A stretch of 64,000 bases of DNA from Streptomyces phaeofaciens (GCF_014648915.1 NZ_BMSA01000006.1:232892-296891); one strand, 5' to 3'; positions 8,358-17,521 are shown, numbered from the stretch's first letter. A program made the numbers and translations. Notes: a model not told the origin generated them from the sequence alone.

Positions 8358-9926
8358 ATGCCACGTGGACGTCACCGTCATTCCCCGCCTTTGCACAGGC
8401 TGCTGCCTCCGTCGGCTATCGCAGGTGTCTCGGTCGTCTGCGCCCTCGGCCCCTGGCTTTTCACGGAACCCATGGCTCTCCGAGGCCTCGCCGCGGCCGC
8501 CGCGGCGACGGCGCTCGTCGGCGCGTTCGTCATGCGGCGCTGGGACATGCAGGCCGGCCGTCATGTCGCCGACCTCACGCGCGCGCGGGCGAGCGACGAG
8601 TGGCGCTTCGAGGAACGGGTCGCCGAACTGGAGACCGACCTCGACGAATCGCGTGAACTGCGCGTCAAGCTGGAACAGCGACTGCGGGCGAAGCGGACCG
8701 AGCTGGCCGGCCTGCGCAACGAGCACGCCGCCCTGCTGCGCCGCTACGCCACCGCGGAGACCGAGCGGGCGACCGCCCTGGAGGGCCGCCGCCTGCTCGA
8801 GATAGAGACCACGACGGCGCCGCCCGCCCTGCCTCCCGCGCGCTCCGCGCAGGAGCAGGAGCAGGAGACGGACGACTTCGCGACGGTCGAGGCCGGGACG
8901 GACGACGACGCGCTCGACGAGACGGCCGCCGACGAAGCGGTTGACGACGAAGCGGCTGACGACGAGGCCGCCGGCGACGAGTCGCTCGACGAATCTGCTG
9001 TCGACGAGGACGCGGCCGAGGACGCTGACGAGGACGAGGAAGACGCCGCGGGGACGCTGGCCGAGGACGAGCCCGAGGCTCCCGCGGTCTTCTCCCCGCA
9101 GGGGTCCAAGCTGTTCCTGCGGGCCCAGGCGGCGCTGGTCAAGTTCGACCCGGACGCCGCCAAGGGTGCCGCCCCGGCCGAGGAGGAGCCTGTGAAGGCG
9201 ACTTCCGCCGAGAGCGCGATCGGCTCGACCGGCTCGACGGGCATCTCCGGCGGCGACACGGAGGCCGCAGGGGAGGACGAGGCGGAGGGGAAGTCCGAGG
9301 CGGCCGACGAGCACGCGCGCGCGGCCGCCCCCCACACGGACTCCGAGCGGCACGACAGCCCCACGGAGACGGCCGCTCCGGATGCTTCGGACGCTTCGGA
9401 CGCTTCGGACGAGACCCCTTCGAACGAGACCGCTCCGGAGGAGCCGGAAACCGCTCCGGACGAGGTCGAGGCTGCCCGGGAATCCTCGGTTCCGGAGATT
9501 TCGGTTCCGGAGGCCTCGGTTTCGGAGGCCCCGACCCCGGTCCCGGCCCCGGAGCCCTCCGGTTCGGCCGCGCTGGTCCCGCGTCCCGCCGGGCCCGTGG
9601 TGCGGCCCTCCGGGCACTTCACCGTGCCGACCGCCGTCGCCGTCGTACCGGCCGCGGCGCCGGTGCGCCGACCCACGGCCGAGGGCGGGTTCGACTTCTT
9701 CGGCACGAAGAACGCCGACCCGTCGGACGCCCTGGCGGACGTGCAGAACGAGGATCTCGCCGACGTCGTAGGGCAGGAGGCCCTCGCGCTGCACAAGGCC
9801 GAGGCCGAGGCGGAGTTCAAGCCCGCGAGCGCGGAAGCGCGCGGTGTGGGCCAGGTGATCGACCTGACCGCGCACGACGAGACCGAGCACATCAACCTTC
9901 GGGGACTGCGCAGCGCCGTCTCCTGA
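8358..9926 (+). CDS. Acidic coiled-coil membrane protein, function unknown
   Basis: This protein has 522 residues. The N-terminus is basic, followed by two hydrophobic segments (about 16-34 and 38-58). A predicted coiled coil comes next, from about 65 to 150 (VAELETDLDESRELRVKLEQ and on). A long, highly acidic low-complexity stretch follows, rich in DDEA, DEDA and SDASDASDA words. The end (about 430-522) is less biased and ends in NLRGLRSAVS. I recognise no catalytic domain. The layout suggests a membrane-tethered scaffold with a cytoplasmic coiled coil. I prefer the ATG at 8358, since the upstream in-frame extension lacks protein-like character. Confidence 0.8.
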   Translation: MPRGRHRHSPPLHRLLPPSAIAGVSVVCALGPWLFTEPMALRGLAAAAAATALVGAFVMRRWDMQAGRHVADLTRARASDEWRFEERVAELETDLDESRELRVKLEQRLRAKRTELAGLRNEHAALLRRYATAETERATALEGRRLLEIETTTAPPALPPARSAQEQEQETDDFATVEAGTDDDALDETAADEAVDDEAADDEAAGDESLDESAVDEDAAEDADEDEEDAAGTLAEDEPEAPAVFSPQGSKLFLRAQAALVKFDPDAAKGAAPAEEEPVKATSAESAIGSTGSTGISGGDTEAAGEDEAEGKSEAADEHARAAAPHTDSERHDSPTETAAPDASDASDASDETPSNETAPEEPETAPDEVEAARESSVPEISVPEASVSEAPTPVPAPEPSGSAALVPRPAGPVVRPSGHFTVPTAVAVVPAAAPVRRPTAEGGFDFFGTKNADPSDALADVQNEDLADVVGQEALALHKAEAEAEFKPASAEARGVGQVIDLTAHDETEHINLRGLRSAVS

Positions 9927-9971
9927 ACCGGCCCTTCGGGCCGGTCGTCCCCGGGCCCCGCGCCGCCGTCC

Positions 9972-11384
9972 TCAGGACGCCGGCCACGGGGCCCGCTTCG
10001 TCTCCTGGGCCATCCACCGGTCGGGCCGTGCGTCCCGGCGCCCGGTCCGGGACCGCTCGGCCTGGCCGTGCAGCAGCTCCACGGCCTCCTGTACGTCCCG
10101 CAGCCGGGCCGTGACGGTCTTGTCGGCCCCCGTGTCCACATGGACGTCCGCGAGGCGCCAGAGGCGCTGCCAGGGCCCCTGGGACAGCCTTACGCTCTGC
10201 ACCTTCGCGTGGGGCACGAGCGACAGGCGGCGGCGCAGCAGTCCGTGCCGTGCCGCGAACACGGCGTCCGTGACGGCGATGCCGTGGCCGCGCCACCACA
10301 GCGGGAGGCATCGCCCTGCCCGGCGCGGCGGGCGGGACAGGGCGTCGGCCGGCGGGACGGTCACACCGGGCAGCACGCGCGCGATGACGGCCTCCGCGGC
10401 CGCGCGCGGGGCGACCGGCAGGAGCACGGAGTTGGACGATCCGGCCACGTCCAGCTCGACGCGCACCCAGCGGCGCCGCCGCCACAGCAGGGGCTGGACG
10501 ATCCGCACGGTCTGCACGCGGCCCGGCGGGACCGTCTCGTGGGCGCGGTCCAGGAGCCCGTGGTCGATGCGCAGCCCGTCCGGGGACTCGCCGACCCGCC
10601 AGTCGTACTCGCGGACGAACCGTCCCACACTGCTCGCGCCCGCCGCGCCGAGCAGCGGCAGCCCGGTCGCCAGGACCGTGACGACGCTGTGCGTGGCCAG
10701 CCACAGCACCGGCGGCACCACGAGCGCGGCGGCCAGCGCGCCCCAGGTGGCGCCGGTCAGCGCCAGCGAGATCGCCAGCTCGCGCGCCGGTACGCGCACC
10801 AGCTCGCGCGCCGGCGCCTCACCCACCTCGTGCGCCGTCTCGGGCGCGAAACCCGCCGCCCGCGCGAGCAGCTCGGCACGCAGGGCACGGGCCTCCTCCT
10901 CGCCGAGGAAGGCCAGCTCGTCCTTCTTCTCCACCCCGACGACGTCGAGCCGCAGCTTCGCCACCCCCGCGACCCGCGCGAGCAGGGGCTGGGTGATGTC
11001 GATCGCCTGGATGCGCTCCAGCCGGATGTGCGCGGTGCGCCGGAACAGCAGACCGGTACGGATCCTCAGTTCGCCGTCCGTCACCGCGAAGTGGGTGAAC
11101 CACCAGGTCAGAAAGCCGTACGCGGCGGCCGCGGGAAGCAGTACGGCGAGCGCGACGAGCAGCATCGTGGTGGTCAGCCGGGTCAGCTGCTGCTGCGCCT
11201 GGTTCGGGTCGTGCGCCGCCCAGCCGACCAGCACCGCGACGGGCGCCCACGCCCGCCGGAACGGCGTGACGGGATGCAGCCGACGCTCGGTGACGGGCCG
11301 CGCGGGGCGCTCCCCGGGCGTACCGGACGCGTCGTCGGTCCCGGACCCGTCGGGTACGCCGTCGTCGGCGCCCGGCGTGGTCAC
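9972..11384 (-). CDS. Bacterial PH-domain membrane protein, YdbT-like
   Basis: The 470-residue protein has three repeated bacterial PH (DUF304, bPH_2) modules between pairs of membrane segments. Each module carries the same pattern: a first-strand TDGELRIRTGLLFRR-type block, then LERIQAIDITQPLLAR..GVAKLRLDVVG, repeated as IDHGLLDRAHETVPPGRVQTV and RHGLLRRRLSLVPHAKVQSVRL. B. subtilis YdbT has the same build and sits beside YdbS, as here. The GTG at 11384 overlaps the stop of the upstream YdbS-like gene (GTGA), so the two are coupled. Proposed roles of this pair in envelope stress or bacteriocin resistance are family knowledge and not testable here. Confidence 0.88.
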   Translation of the reverse strand: MTTPGADDGVPDGSGTDDASGTPGERPARPVTERRLHPVTPFRRAWAPVAVLVGWAAHDPNQAQQQLTRLTTTMLLVALAVLLPAAAAYGFLTWWFTHFAVTDGELRIRTGLLFRRTAHIRLERIQAIDITQPLLARVAGVAKLRLDVVGVEKKDELAFLGEEEARALRAELLARAAGFAPETAHEVGEAPARELVRVPARELAISLALTGATWGALAAALVVPPVLWLATHSVVTVLATGLPLLGAAGASSVGRFVREYDWRVGESPDGLRIDHGLLDRAHETVPPGRVQTVRIVQPLLWRRRRWVRVELDVAGSSNSVLLPVAPRAAAEAVIARVLPGVTVPPADALSRPPRRAGRCLPLWWRGHGIAVTDAVFAARHGLLRRRLSLVPHAKVQSVRLSQGPWQRLWRLADVHVDTGADKTVTARLRDVQEAVELLHGQAERSRTGRRDARPDRWMAQETKRAPWPAS

Positions 11385-11884
11385 AGTCCCGCCGATCGGG
11401 CCTCGCCGAGTGCGGTGAGCCGGTCGCGCAGCCGCTCGGCCTCGGCCGGGGCCAGGCCCGGGACGGTCGCGTCGGTCGCGGCGGCCGCCGTGTGCAGCTG
11501 GACGCTCGCCAGCCCGAAGTGCCGCTCGACCGGCCCGGAGGTGACCTCGACCAACTGCATCCGCCCGTACGGCACCACGGTCTCCTCCCGCCACAGCACA
11601 CCCCGGCTGATCAGCAGGTCGTCGGCGCGCTCGGCGTAGCGCCAGGAGCGCCAGTTGCGGCCGAGCAGCACCCAGCCCCAGCCGATCCCGGCGAGCGGCA
11701 GCAGCGCGAACGCCGCCCACGCGGGGCCGACGAGCAGCCCGAGCAGCAGCCCGACACCCACGGCCGCCAGACCCAGCCACACCACCAGCAGCAGCCGCCG
11801 CATCCGCAGCAGCCCCGGCGGCAGCCCGGTCCACACCGGCTCGTCCGCCGCCGTCTCCACGCCCCCGGCGCTCCCCGTCTCCAT
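11381..11884 (-). CDS. Bacterial PH-domain membrane protein, YdbS-like
   Basis: This 167-residue protein has two adjacent membrane segments (about residues 29-49 and 53-70) followed by one PH module. Recognisable blocks are ERADDLLISRGVLWREETVVPYGRMQLVEVTSGPVERHFGLASVQLHTAAA, the classic DUF304 core. Upstream in-frame sequence up to 12052 overlaps nuoD2 on the other strand, so I chose the ATG at 11884. It is coupled to the YdbT-like gene by a 4-bp overlap and is divergent from nuoD2, with 31 bp between the start codons. Confidence 0.88.
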   Translation of the reverse strand: METGSAGGVETAADEPVWTGLPPGLLRMRRLLLVVWLGLAAVGVGLLLGLLVGPAWAAFALLPLAGIGWGWVLLGRNWRSWRYAERADDLLISRGVLWREETVVPYGRMQLVEVTSGPVERHFGLASVQLHTAAAATDATVPGLAPAEAERLRDRLTALGEARSAGL

Positions 11885-11915
11885 ACGGCCAGCGTACGTA
11901 GGGGAGACTGTGTCC

Positions 11916-13067
11916 ATGACTCCTACGACGGAGACCACGGTCGGGATCGGCGGTGCCGCGGAGAGCACCGACATGGTGCTGAACATCGGCCCCCAGCATC
12001 CGTCCACGCACGGCGTGCTGCGGCTGCGGCTCGTGCTGGACGGCGAGCGCATCCAGCACGCGGAGCCGGTGATCGGCTATATGCACCGGGGCGCGGAGAA
12101 GCTGTTCGAGGCGCGTGACTACCGCCAGATCGTCATGCTGGCCAACCGCCACGACTGGCTGTCCGCCTTCTCGAACGAGCTGGGCGTGGTCCTCGCCGTG
12201 GAGCGGATGCTCGGCATGGAGGTCCCCCCGCGCGCGGTGTGGACTCGCACGCTGCTCGCGGAGCTGAACCGGGTCCTCAACCACCTGATGTTCCTGGGCT
12301 CCTATCCGCTGGAACTCGGCGGCATCACCCCGGTCTTCTACGCGTTCCGTGAGCGCGAGGTGCTCCAGAACGTCATGGAGGAGGTCTCCGGCGGCCGCAT
12401 GCACTACATGTTCAACCGCGTCGGCGGCCTCAAGGAGGACCTGCCGGCCGGCTGGGCCGCACGCGCGCGTGGCGCCGTCGCCGCGGTGCGCTCGCGCATG
12501 GACGTCTTCGACGACCTCGTCCTCGGCAACGAGATCTTCCGGGGCCGCACGCGCGACGTGGGCACCCTCACGCCCTCGGCCGTGCACGCGTACGGCGTGA
12601 GCGGGCCGATCGCGCGCGCCGCGGGCGTCGACTTCGACCTGCGCCGCGACGAGCCCTACCTGGCCTACGGGGAACTGGCGGACACCCTGAAGGTGGTCAC
12701 CCGGAGCGAGGGCGACTGTCTCGCCCGCTTCGAGTGCCTGCTCGACCAGACCCACAACGCGCTCGACCTCGCGGACGCCTGCCTGGACCGCCTCGCCGAG
12801 CTGCCGCCCGGTCCGATCAACCAGCGGCTCCCCAAGGTCCTCAAGGCACCCGAGGGGCACACGTACGCGTGGACCGAGAACCCGCTCGGCATCAACGGCT
12901 ACTACCTCGTCAGCAAGGGCGAGAAGACGCCGTACCGGCTGAAGCTGCGGTCCGCCTCCTACAACAACATCCAGGTGCTCACCGAACTGCTGCCGGGCAC
13001 GCTGGTCGCGGACATGGTGGCGATCCTGGGATCGATGTTCTTCGTGGTCGGGGACATCGACAAGTAG
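11916..13067 (+). CDS. nuoD2: NuoD2, stand-alone NADH dehydrogenase I 49-kDa subunit paralogue
   Basis: This is homologous to the 49-kDa (NuoD/Nqo4/NDUFS2) quinone-site subunit of complex I, but no other nuo gene is nearby. It has 383 residues, against about 440 for the main NuoD. GPQHPSTHGVLRLRL is conserved, with H32 matching the quinone-site histidine. GYMHRGAEK holds R58, aligned with the arginine dimethylated in mitochondrial NDUFS2. The next key motif reads NRHDWLSAF: the usual DY tyrosine that binds the quinone head group is W81 here. The ATG has GGGGAG 9 nt upstream. It ends 1 bp from a convergent NDUFAF7-type methyltransferase gene. Confidence 0.92.
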   Translation: MTPTTETTVGIGGAAESTDMVLNIGPQHPSTHGVLRLRLVLDGERIQHAEPVIGYMHRGAEKLFEARDYRQIVMLANRHDWLSAFSNELGVVLAVERMLGMEVPPRAVWTRTLLAELNRVLNHLMFLGSYPLELGGITPVFYAFREREVLQNVMEEVSGGRMHYMFNRVGGLKEDLPAGWAARARGAVAAVRSRMDVFDDLVLGNEIFRGRTRDVGTLTPSAVHAYGVSGPIARAAGVDFDLRRDEPYLAYGELADTLKVVTRSEGDCLARFECLLDQTHNALDLADACLDRLAELPPGPINQRLPKVLKAPEGHTYAWTENPLGINGYYLVSKGEKTPYRLKLRSASYNNIQVLTELLPGTLVADMVAILGSMFFVVGDIDK

Positions 13068-13068
13068 C

Positions 13069-14193
13069 TCAGGCGGGCTCCTCCGCCAGTGGGTCCGGAA
13101 TGCCGACGGGCTGGAGCAGCCATCCGAAGTCCCCCAGGCCGCCCGGCGCGGTGAGTTCGGCGGCCTCCCCGGCGCCCGCGAGGGCGCGGACGTAGGCCGA
13201 GGGGTCGGTGGAGGCGAGCGCGAGCGGGGGGCGCGCGCCGGTGATGCCCAGGGCGCGCAGGGCCGCGCGCTGGAGAAGCAGCGAGGCGCGCTCCGGCGCA
13301 TCCGCTTCCCTGCGAGCCTCCCCGTCCACCGTTGCATCCGCTTCCCCGCGAGCCTCCCCGTCCACCGTTGCATCCGCCTCCGCGCAGGCCTTCGCACCCG
13401 CCTCCGCGCACGAGTCCAGCGCCACATGCGCCGTGATGTCGCACGACCCGTCCGGTACGGGTGCCGTCTCGCGCCCCTCCCGGAAACCGGTGAGTGTCCC
13501 GAACGGGGGACGGGAGCCGGACGTGTGGGCGTAGTCCACCGCCACCGCCAGCCCGCGCGAGACGCGGGAGACGGCGGACGCCCAGGCCGTGTCCCGGGGC
13601 AGGCCGATCTCCGCGCGGAGCCCCTCCTCCGCCGGCAGCGGCCACCACCGCGCGAGCCAGCGCGCCTCCGCCCCGGTGACGGGATCCCCGAGGCGCTCGG
13701 TGCCGTCGTCCCGGACGAGCACCAGCCGCGCCACGCCCGCGTCGTCGACCTCGGCGACCTCCACGGGCACGTTGTCGAGCCACTCGTTGGCGAAGAACAG
13801 CCCGGTGACCTGCGGCGGGGGCTCCGGCAGCCAGGTGATCCGGGGAGCGAGCCCCTCGGGACGGCCGGCGATCTCGACGGCGTACGCGCGCGTGCGGGCC
13901 GCCACGTCGGCGGGCAGCGCGGCCAGCACCCCGGTGACCAGTTCGCCCCGCCCGGCGGCCATGTCGACGAAGTCGAGCGAGGCGGGCCGGCCCAGTTCCT
14001 CGTCGACCCGGCACAGCAGCCGGGCCACGGCCGCGGCGAAGAGGGGCGAGGCGTGCACGGACGTACGGAAGTGCCCGGCCGGGCCTTCCGGCCGCCGGTA
14101 GAAGCCGCCGTCGCCTTCCGTCCCGTACAGGGCGGCCCGGGTCGCCCCGCGCCACCCGCGCCACTCACCGGAACCGGTCACCTCTCGCACCAC
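13069..14193 (-). CDS. SAM-dependent methyltransferase, NDUFAF7/MidA (COG1565) type
   Basis: The 374-residue protein starts with YGTEGDGGFYRRPEGPAGHFRTS, the conserved N-terminal block of the MidA/NDUFAF7 family. A SAM-binding motif follows (DFVDMAAGRGELVTGVL, about residues 74-90), then FFANEWLDNVPVEV, which matches the NEFFDALPV block of the family. The mitochondrial member methylates an arginine of NDUFS2, the NuoD homologue. Here it converges directly on nuoD2. Residues about 265-300 carry a tandem duplication (TVDGEARGEADA type) made by a 36-bp DNA repeat, which would form a flexible insertion. The protein is probably cytoplasmic. Confidence 0.82.
   Translation of the reverse strand: MVREVTGSGEWRGWRGATRAALYGTEGDGGFYRRPEGPAGHFRTSVHASPLFAAAVARLLCRVDEELGRPASLDFVDMAAGRGELVTGVLAALPADVAARTRAYAVEIAGRPEGLAPRITWLPEPPPQVTGLFFANEWLDNVPVEVAEVDDAGVARLVLVRDDGTERLGDPVTGAEARWLARWWPLPAEEGLRAEIGLPRDTAWASAVSRVSRGLAVAVDYAHTSGSRPPFGTLTGFREGRETAPVPDGSCDITAHVALDSCAEAGAKACAEADATVDGEARGEADATVDGEARREADAPERASLLLQRAALRALGITGARPPLALASTDPSAYVRALAGAGEAAELTAPGGLGDFGWLLQPVGIPDPLAEEPA
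13298..13390 (-). repeat. 36-bp intragenic tandem repeat in the methyltransferase gene
   Basis: The units at 13298-13333 and 13334-13369 differ at one base and are followed by a partial third copy. The unit length is a multiple of 3, so the frame is kept and the protein gains 12-residue repeats. Confidence 0.9.
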
Positions 14194-14311
14194 CCGGACA
14201 GACTAGGCGCACAGGTGATCACGGCCTCCACCTTGCGGAGTACGCGCGTCGGGAACGGATCGGCCCTCCGGTTGACCCCCGCACACATCCCGCTTCCCTA
14301 CGCTGGGTCAC

Positions 14312-15514
14312 GTGCAGCGCCTCTATGACTTTCTCCGCAGACACCCGACCGGGGTCGACGGCTTCTGGGCCATCATCCTCTTCGGGATCTCCGCGGCCGC
14401 AGGAACCGCCGGCCAGGAGCGGGGCGGCACCGATTCGATGGCGCGCCTCGTGCCCGTCGCCCTGTTGCTGTGCCTGGTCATCGCGCTGCGCCGACGCATG
14501 CCCGAGAAGATGCTGCTGCTGGCCGCCGGGCTCGGCGTCGCGCAGCTCGTGCTGAACGTCGGGGCCACGGCGGCCGACTTCGCCCTGTTGGTGATCGTCT
14601 ACACGGTCGCCGCGACCGGCGCCCGCTGGGCCTCCCGGCTCGCGCTGGTCATGGGGCTCAGCGCGGCGACCGTGGCCGCGGTGCGCTGGCCGCACGACGA
14701 CACCAGCGTGCCGGGCCAGGTCGCGATCATCGTCTTCCAGACGGTGCCGTTCGCGCTCGCCTGGGTGCTGGGCGACTCGATACGCACCCGGCGCGCCTAC
14801 TTCGCGCAACTGGAGGAGCGCGCGGCACGACTGGAGAAGGAGCGCGAGGCGCAGGCGAAGGTCGCCGTCGCCGCCGAGCGCGCCCGGATCGCACGCGAAC
14901 TGCACGACGTCGTCGCGCACAACGTGTCGGTGATGGTCGTGCAGGCCGACGGCGCCGCGTACGTCCTCGACGCCGCCCCCGACCAGGCGAAGAAGGCCCT
15001 GGAGACGATCTCCTCGACCGGCCGCCAGGCCCTCGCCGAGATGCGCCGCCTGCTGGGTGTGCTGCGCACCGGCGAGCACCAGGAGGGCGGCGAGTACGTG
15101 CCGCAGCCGGACGTCGAGCAGATCGAGGATCTCGTCCAGCAGTGCCGGGGCTCCGGGCTGCCCGTGGACTTCAAGATCGAGGGCACCCCGCGCCCGCTGC
15201 CCAGCGGCGTCGAGCTGACCGCCTACCGCATCGTGCAGGAGGCGCTGACGAACACACGCAAGCACGGTGGGCCCAACACGGGCGCCAGCGTGCGTCTCGT
15301 CTACTTCGACGACGGCCTCGGCCTCCTCGTCGAGGACGACGGCAAGGGCGCACCGCACGAGCTGTACGAGGAGGGCGGCGTCGACGGCCAGGGCCATGGC
15401 CTGATCGGCATGCGTGAACGGGTCGGCATGGTCGGTGGCACGCTGGACGCGGGCCCGCGTCCGGGCGGAGGATTCCGCATCAGCGCCCTGCTCCCCCTCA
15501 AACCGGCGCATTGA
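14312..15514 (+). CDS. NarL-type sensor histidine kinase (HisKA_3)
   Basis: The first 155 residues hold about five or six membrane segments with little outside the membrane, so the signal is probably sensed in or near the bilayer. A short coiled coil (RAYFAQLEERAARLEKEREAQ) leads to the dimerisation and phosphoacceptor helix ARIARELHDVVAHNVS, with the phosphorylated histidine at H198. An HATPase_c domain ends the protein (NTRKHGGP as N box, VEDDGKG as G1, GHGLIGMRERV as G2). The GTG start at 14312 lacks a strong Shine-Dalgarno site. The cognate LuxR-type regulator follows 88 bp downstream in the same direction. Confidence 0.93.
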   Translation: MQRLYDFLRRHPTGVDGFWAIILFGISAAAGTAGQERGGTDSMARLVPVALLLCLVIALRRRMPEKMLLLAAGLGVAQLVLNVGATAADFALLVIVYTVAATGARWASRLALVMGLSAATVAAVRWPHDDTSVPGQVAIIVFQTVPFALAWVLGDSIRTRRAYFAQLEERAARLEKEREAQAKVAVAAERARIARELHDVVAHNVSVMVVQADGAAYVLDAAPDQAKKALETISSTGRQALAEMRRLLGVLRTGEHQEGGEYVPQPDVEQIEDLVQQCRGSGLPVDFKIEGTPRPLPSGVELTAYRIVQEALTNTRKHGGPNTGASVRLVYFDDGLGLLVEDDGKGAPHELYEEGGVDGQGHGLIGMRERVGMVGGTLDAGPRPGGGFRISALLPLKPAH

Positions 15515-15602
15515 CGCGAACGCACGCCGTTCGTTGACACCTGTCACGCCCCCTAGCCGTCCACTCCCGCCCCGTCCGCCCACCCCGCATGGAGAACGCC
15601 CC

Positions 15603-16289
15603 ATGGAAGACGACCCGATGCCGATCCGCGTGATGCTCGTCGACGACCAGGTGCTGCTGCGCACCGGGTTCCGGATGGTGCTCGCCGCCCAGCCGGACAT
15701 GGAGGTCGTGGCCGAGGCGGGTGACGGCGTCGAGGCCCTTCAGGTGGTCCGGTCCACGGCGGTCGACGTCGTCCTGATGGACGTGCGCATGCCGAAGCTG
15801 GACGGGGTGGAGGCGACCCGGCGGATCTGCGCCGAGCCCGAACCGCCGAAGGTGCTCATCCTGACCACCTTCGACCTCGACGAGTACGCGTTCTCCGGCC
15901 TGAAGGCGGGCGCCTCCGGGTTCATGCTCAAGGACGTGCCGCCCGGTGAGCTGCTCGCCGCGATCCGCTCCGTGCACAGCGGTGACGCCGTCGTCGCCCC
16001 CTCCACCACCCGTCGGCTCCTCGACCGGTTCGCACCGATGCTGCCGACCACCGGCAAGGAGCCCCAGCGCAAGGAGCTGGAGCGGCTCACCGAGCGCGAG
16101 CGCGAGGTCATGGTGCTGGTCGCGCAGGGCCTGTCCAACGGGGAGATCGCGGCCCGGCTCGTGCTGTCCGAGGCGACCGTCAAGACCCACGTGGGCCGCA
16201 TCCTGACCAAGCTGGGGCTGCGCGACCGCGTGCAGGTCGTCGTCCTCGCGTACGAGACGGGGCTGGTCCGGGCGGGCGGGCTCGGCTGA
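15603..16289 (+). CDS. NarL/LuxR-type response regulator
   Basis: The 228-residue regulator has an N-terminal receiver domain (IRVMLVDDQVLLRTGF; phosphoacceptor D60 in VVLMDVRMP; K in FMLKDVP). A C-terminal LuxR helix-turn-helix follows (LTEREREVMVLVAQGLSNGEIAARLVLSEATVKTHVGRI). The ATG at 15603 has GGAGAA 6 nt upstream; another ATG at 15618 is possible. It is the partner of the kinase immediately upstream. The target genes are not evident. Confidence 0.94.
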   Translation: MEDDPMPIRVMLVDDQVLLRTGFRMVLAAQPDMEVVAEAGDGVEALQVVRSTAVDVVLMDVRMPKLDGVEATRRICAEPEPPKVLILTTFDLDEYAFSGLKAGASGFMLKDVPPGELLAAIRSVHSGDAVVAPSTTRRLLDRFAPMLPTTGKEPQRKELERLTEREREVMVLVAQGLSNGEIAARLVLSEATVKTHVGRILTKLGLRDRVQVVVLAYETGLVRAGGLG

Positions 16290-16377
16290 CACGGGAGCTG
16301 TCCCAGGACAGGGCCGGGTCGCCACGGCGACCCTGCTGCCCGCCGCCGGGTGCCGCCCGAGAACACCGCCGGGAGCG

Positions 16378-17487
16378 CTACCGGAGGACGCCCTCCAGGA
16401 AGTCGCTGCCCAGCCGCGCCACCACCGCCACGTCCAGCTGGTGCAGCACGTACCGGCCGCGCCGGCGGGTGGTGACCAGGCCGGCCTTCTTCAGGACGGC
16501 GAGGTGCCGGGATATCTCCGGGGCCGTCATGCCCTGCACCTGGGCCAGCTCGCTCGTCGTGTAGGCGCTGCGCGCCAGGTAGCGGCAGATCCGCATCCGG
16601 ACGGGGTGGGACAGGGCCGTCATCCGCAGCGTGAGCTGCTCGACCGACGGCGGTGAGGCCGGATCGGGGGAGCCGACCGGGTAGTGCAGCACGGGCTGCC
16701 AGCCCGGCCGGTGCAGCACGCTGAGGTGGGGCCAGCCGAAGCTGGTCGGGACGAGGAGCAGACCGCCGCCCTGGACGGAGGTACGGCCTTCGAGCAGCTT
16801 GTCGACGACGATCCGTCCGGCGGCCTCGTCCAGCGTCACCACCGGGGAGACCGCGGCCAGCGCCTCGGAAAGCCCCCGGTGCCGCAGCAGCTCCGTCTTG
16901 TGCCGGGCGTCCGCCGCCAGCTGGTGGCAGAGCCGGGACCAGGCGTCCGCGAAGAACGCCTCCTCGCAGTCCTCCAGGAAGCGCCGCACCCAGCCGCGGA
17001 CGCCGGGCGGGTCGTCGAGCAGCCGCTGGGTGAACCGCACCTGCTGAGGTCCGCGGTAGGCGGCCGCCTCCAGGGCCCGTGGGCGCACGGACGCGTCCGA
17101 GAGGACGCCCGAGGGCTGGGTGTCGTAGGCGAGCGAGCAGGTGATGAACTCCAGCGCCGCGTCCACGAACTGTTCGTCGGTCAGTTTGTCCAGCAGGTCC
17201 AGTTCCTCGGCGAGCGTGGCCCCCGGCAGGGTGCCGCCGCCCGGGACGCCCGCGTACGGCAGGAAGATGTCCGAGAACGTCGTCCGCCACAGGAAGTCCG
17301 CCTCGCACATCCGGTCGGCGAGATGCGGGTCGAGCCCGGCGGTGACGCCGGTGGCCCAGCCCTGGAGCCGGGGATGGTGGCCGGGCTCGGACAGGGCGTG
17401 CAGCGCCATGCCCAGCTCGGCCAAGGGGGAGGGCACGACGGCGACCCTCTCCGGCCGCAGCCCCGCGATGTCGATGCTCACGCTCAT
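16378..17487 (-). CDS. ArsR-family transcriptional regulator with N-terminal DUF5937-like domain
   Basis: About 270 N-terminal residues form the DUF5937-like region (IDIAGLRPERVAVVPSPLAELGMALHAL at the start, GGGLLLVPTSFGWPHL near its end), presumed to bind a ligand. The C-terminal winged helix is ArsR type: MTALSHPVRMRICRYLARSAYTTSELAQVQGMTAPEISRHLAVLKKAGLV. No cysteine metal site is visible in the DNA-binding part. The start is uncertain: the ATG at 17487 matches the family N-terminus, and a GTG lies 15 bp upstream. A perfect 31-nt palindrome about 35 bp upstream is the likely operator for autoregulation and for the divergent small gene. Confidence 0.9.
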   Translation of the reverse strand: MSVSIDIAGLRPERVAVVPSPLAELGMALHALSEPGHHPRLQGWATGVTAGLDPHLADRMCEADFLWRTTFSDIFLPYAGVPGGGTLPGATLAEELDLLDKLTDEQFVDAALEFITCSLAYDTQPSGVLSDASVRPRALEAAAYRGPQQVRFTQRLLDDPPGVRGWVRRFLEDCEEAFFADAWSRLCHQLAADARHKTELLRHRGLSEALAAVSPVVTLDEAAGRIVVDKLLEGRTSVQGGGLLLVPTSFGWPHLSVLHRPGWQPVLHYPVGSPDPASPPSVEQLTLRMTALSHPVRMRICRYLARSAYTTSELAQVQGMTAPEISRHLAVLKKAGLVTTRRRGRYVLHQLDVAVVARLGSDFLEGVLR

Positions 17488-17521
17488 GTCCTCATGGTGC
17501 ACCCGGCCACCGACAACGCCT

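Noticed and set aside
9972..14168. A 1398-codon open frame on the - strand across several genes
   Set aside because: It is a high-GC shadow. It joins the real YdbT-like gene to the antisense of nuoD2 and other reading frames; only 9972-11384 has family similarity.
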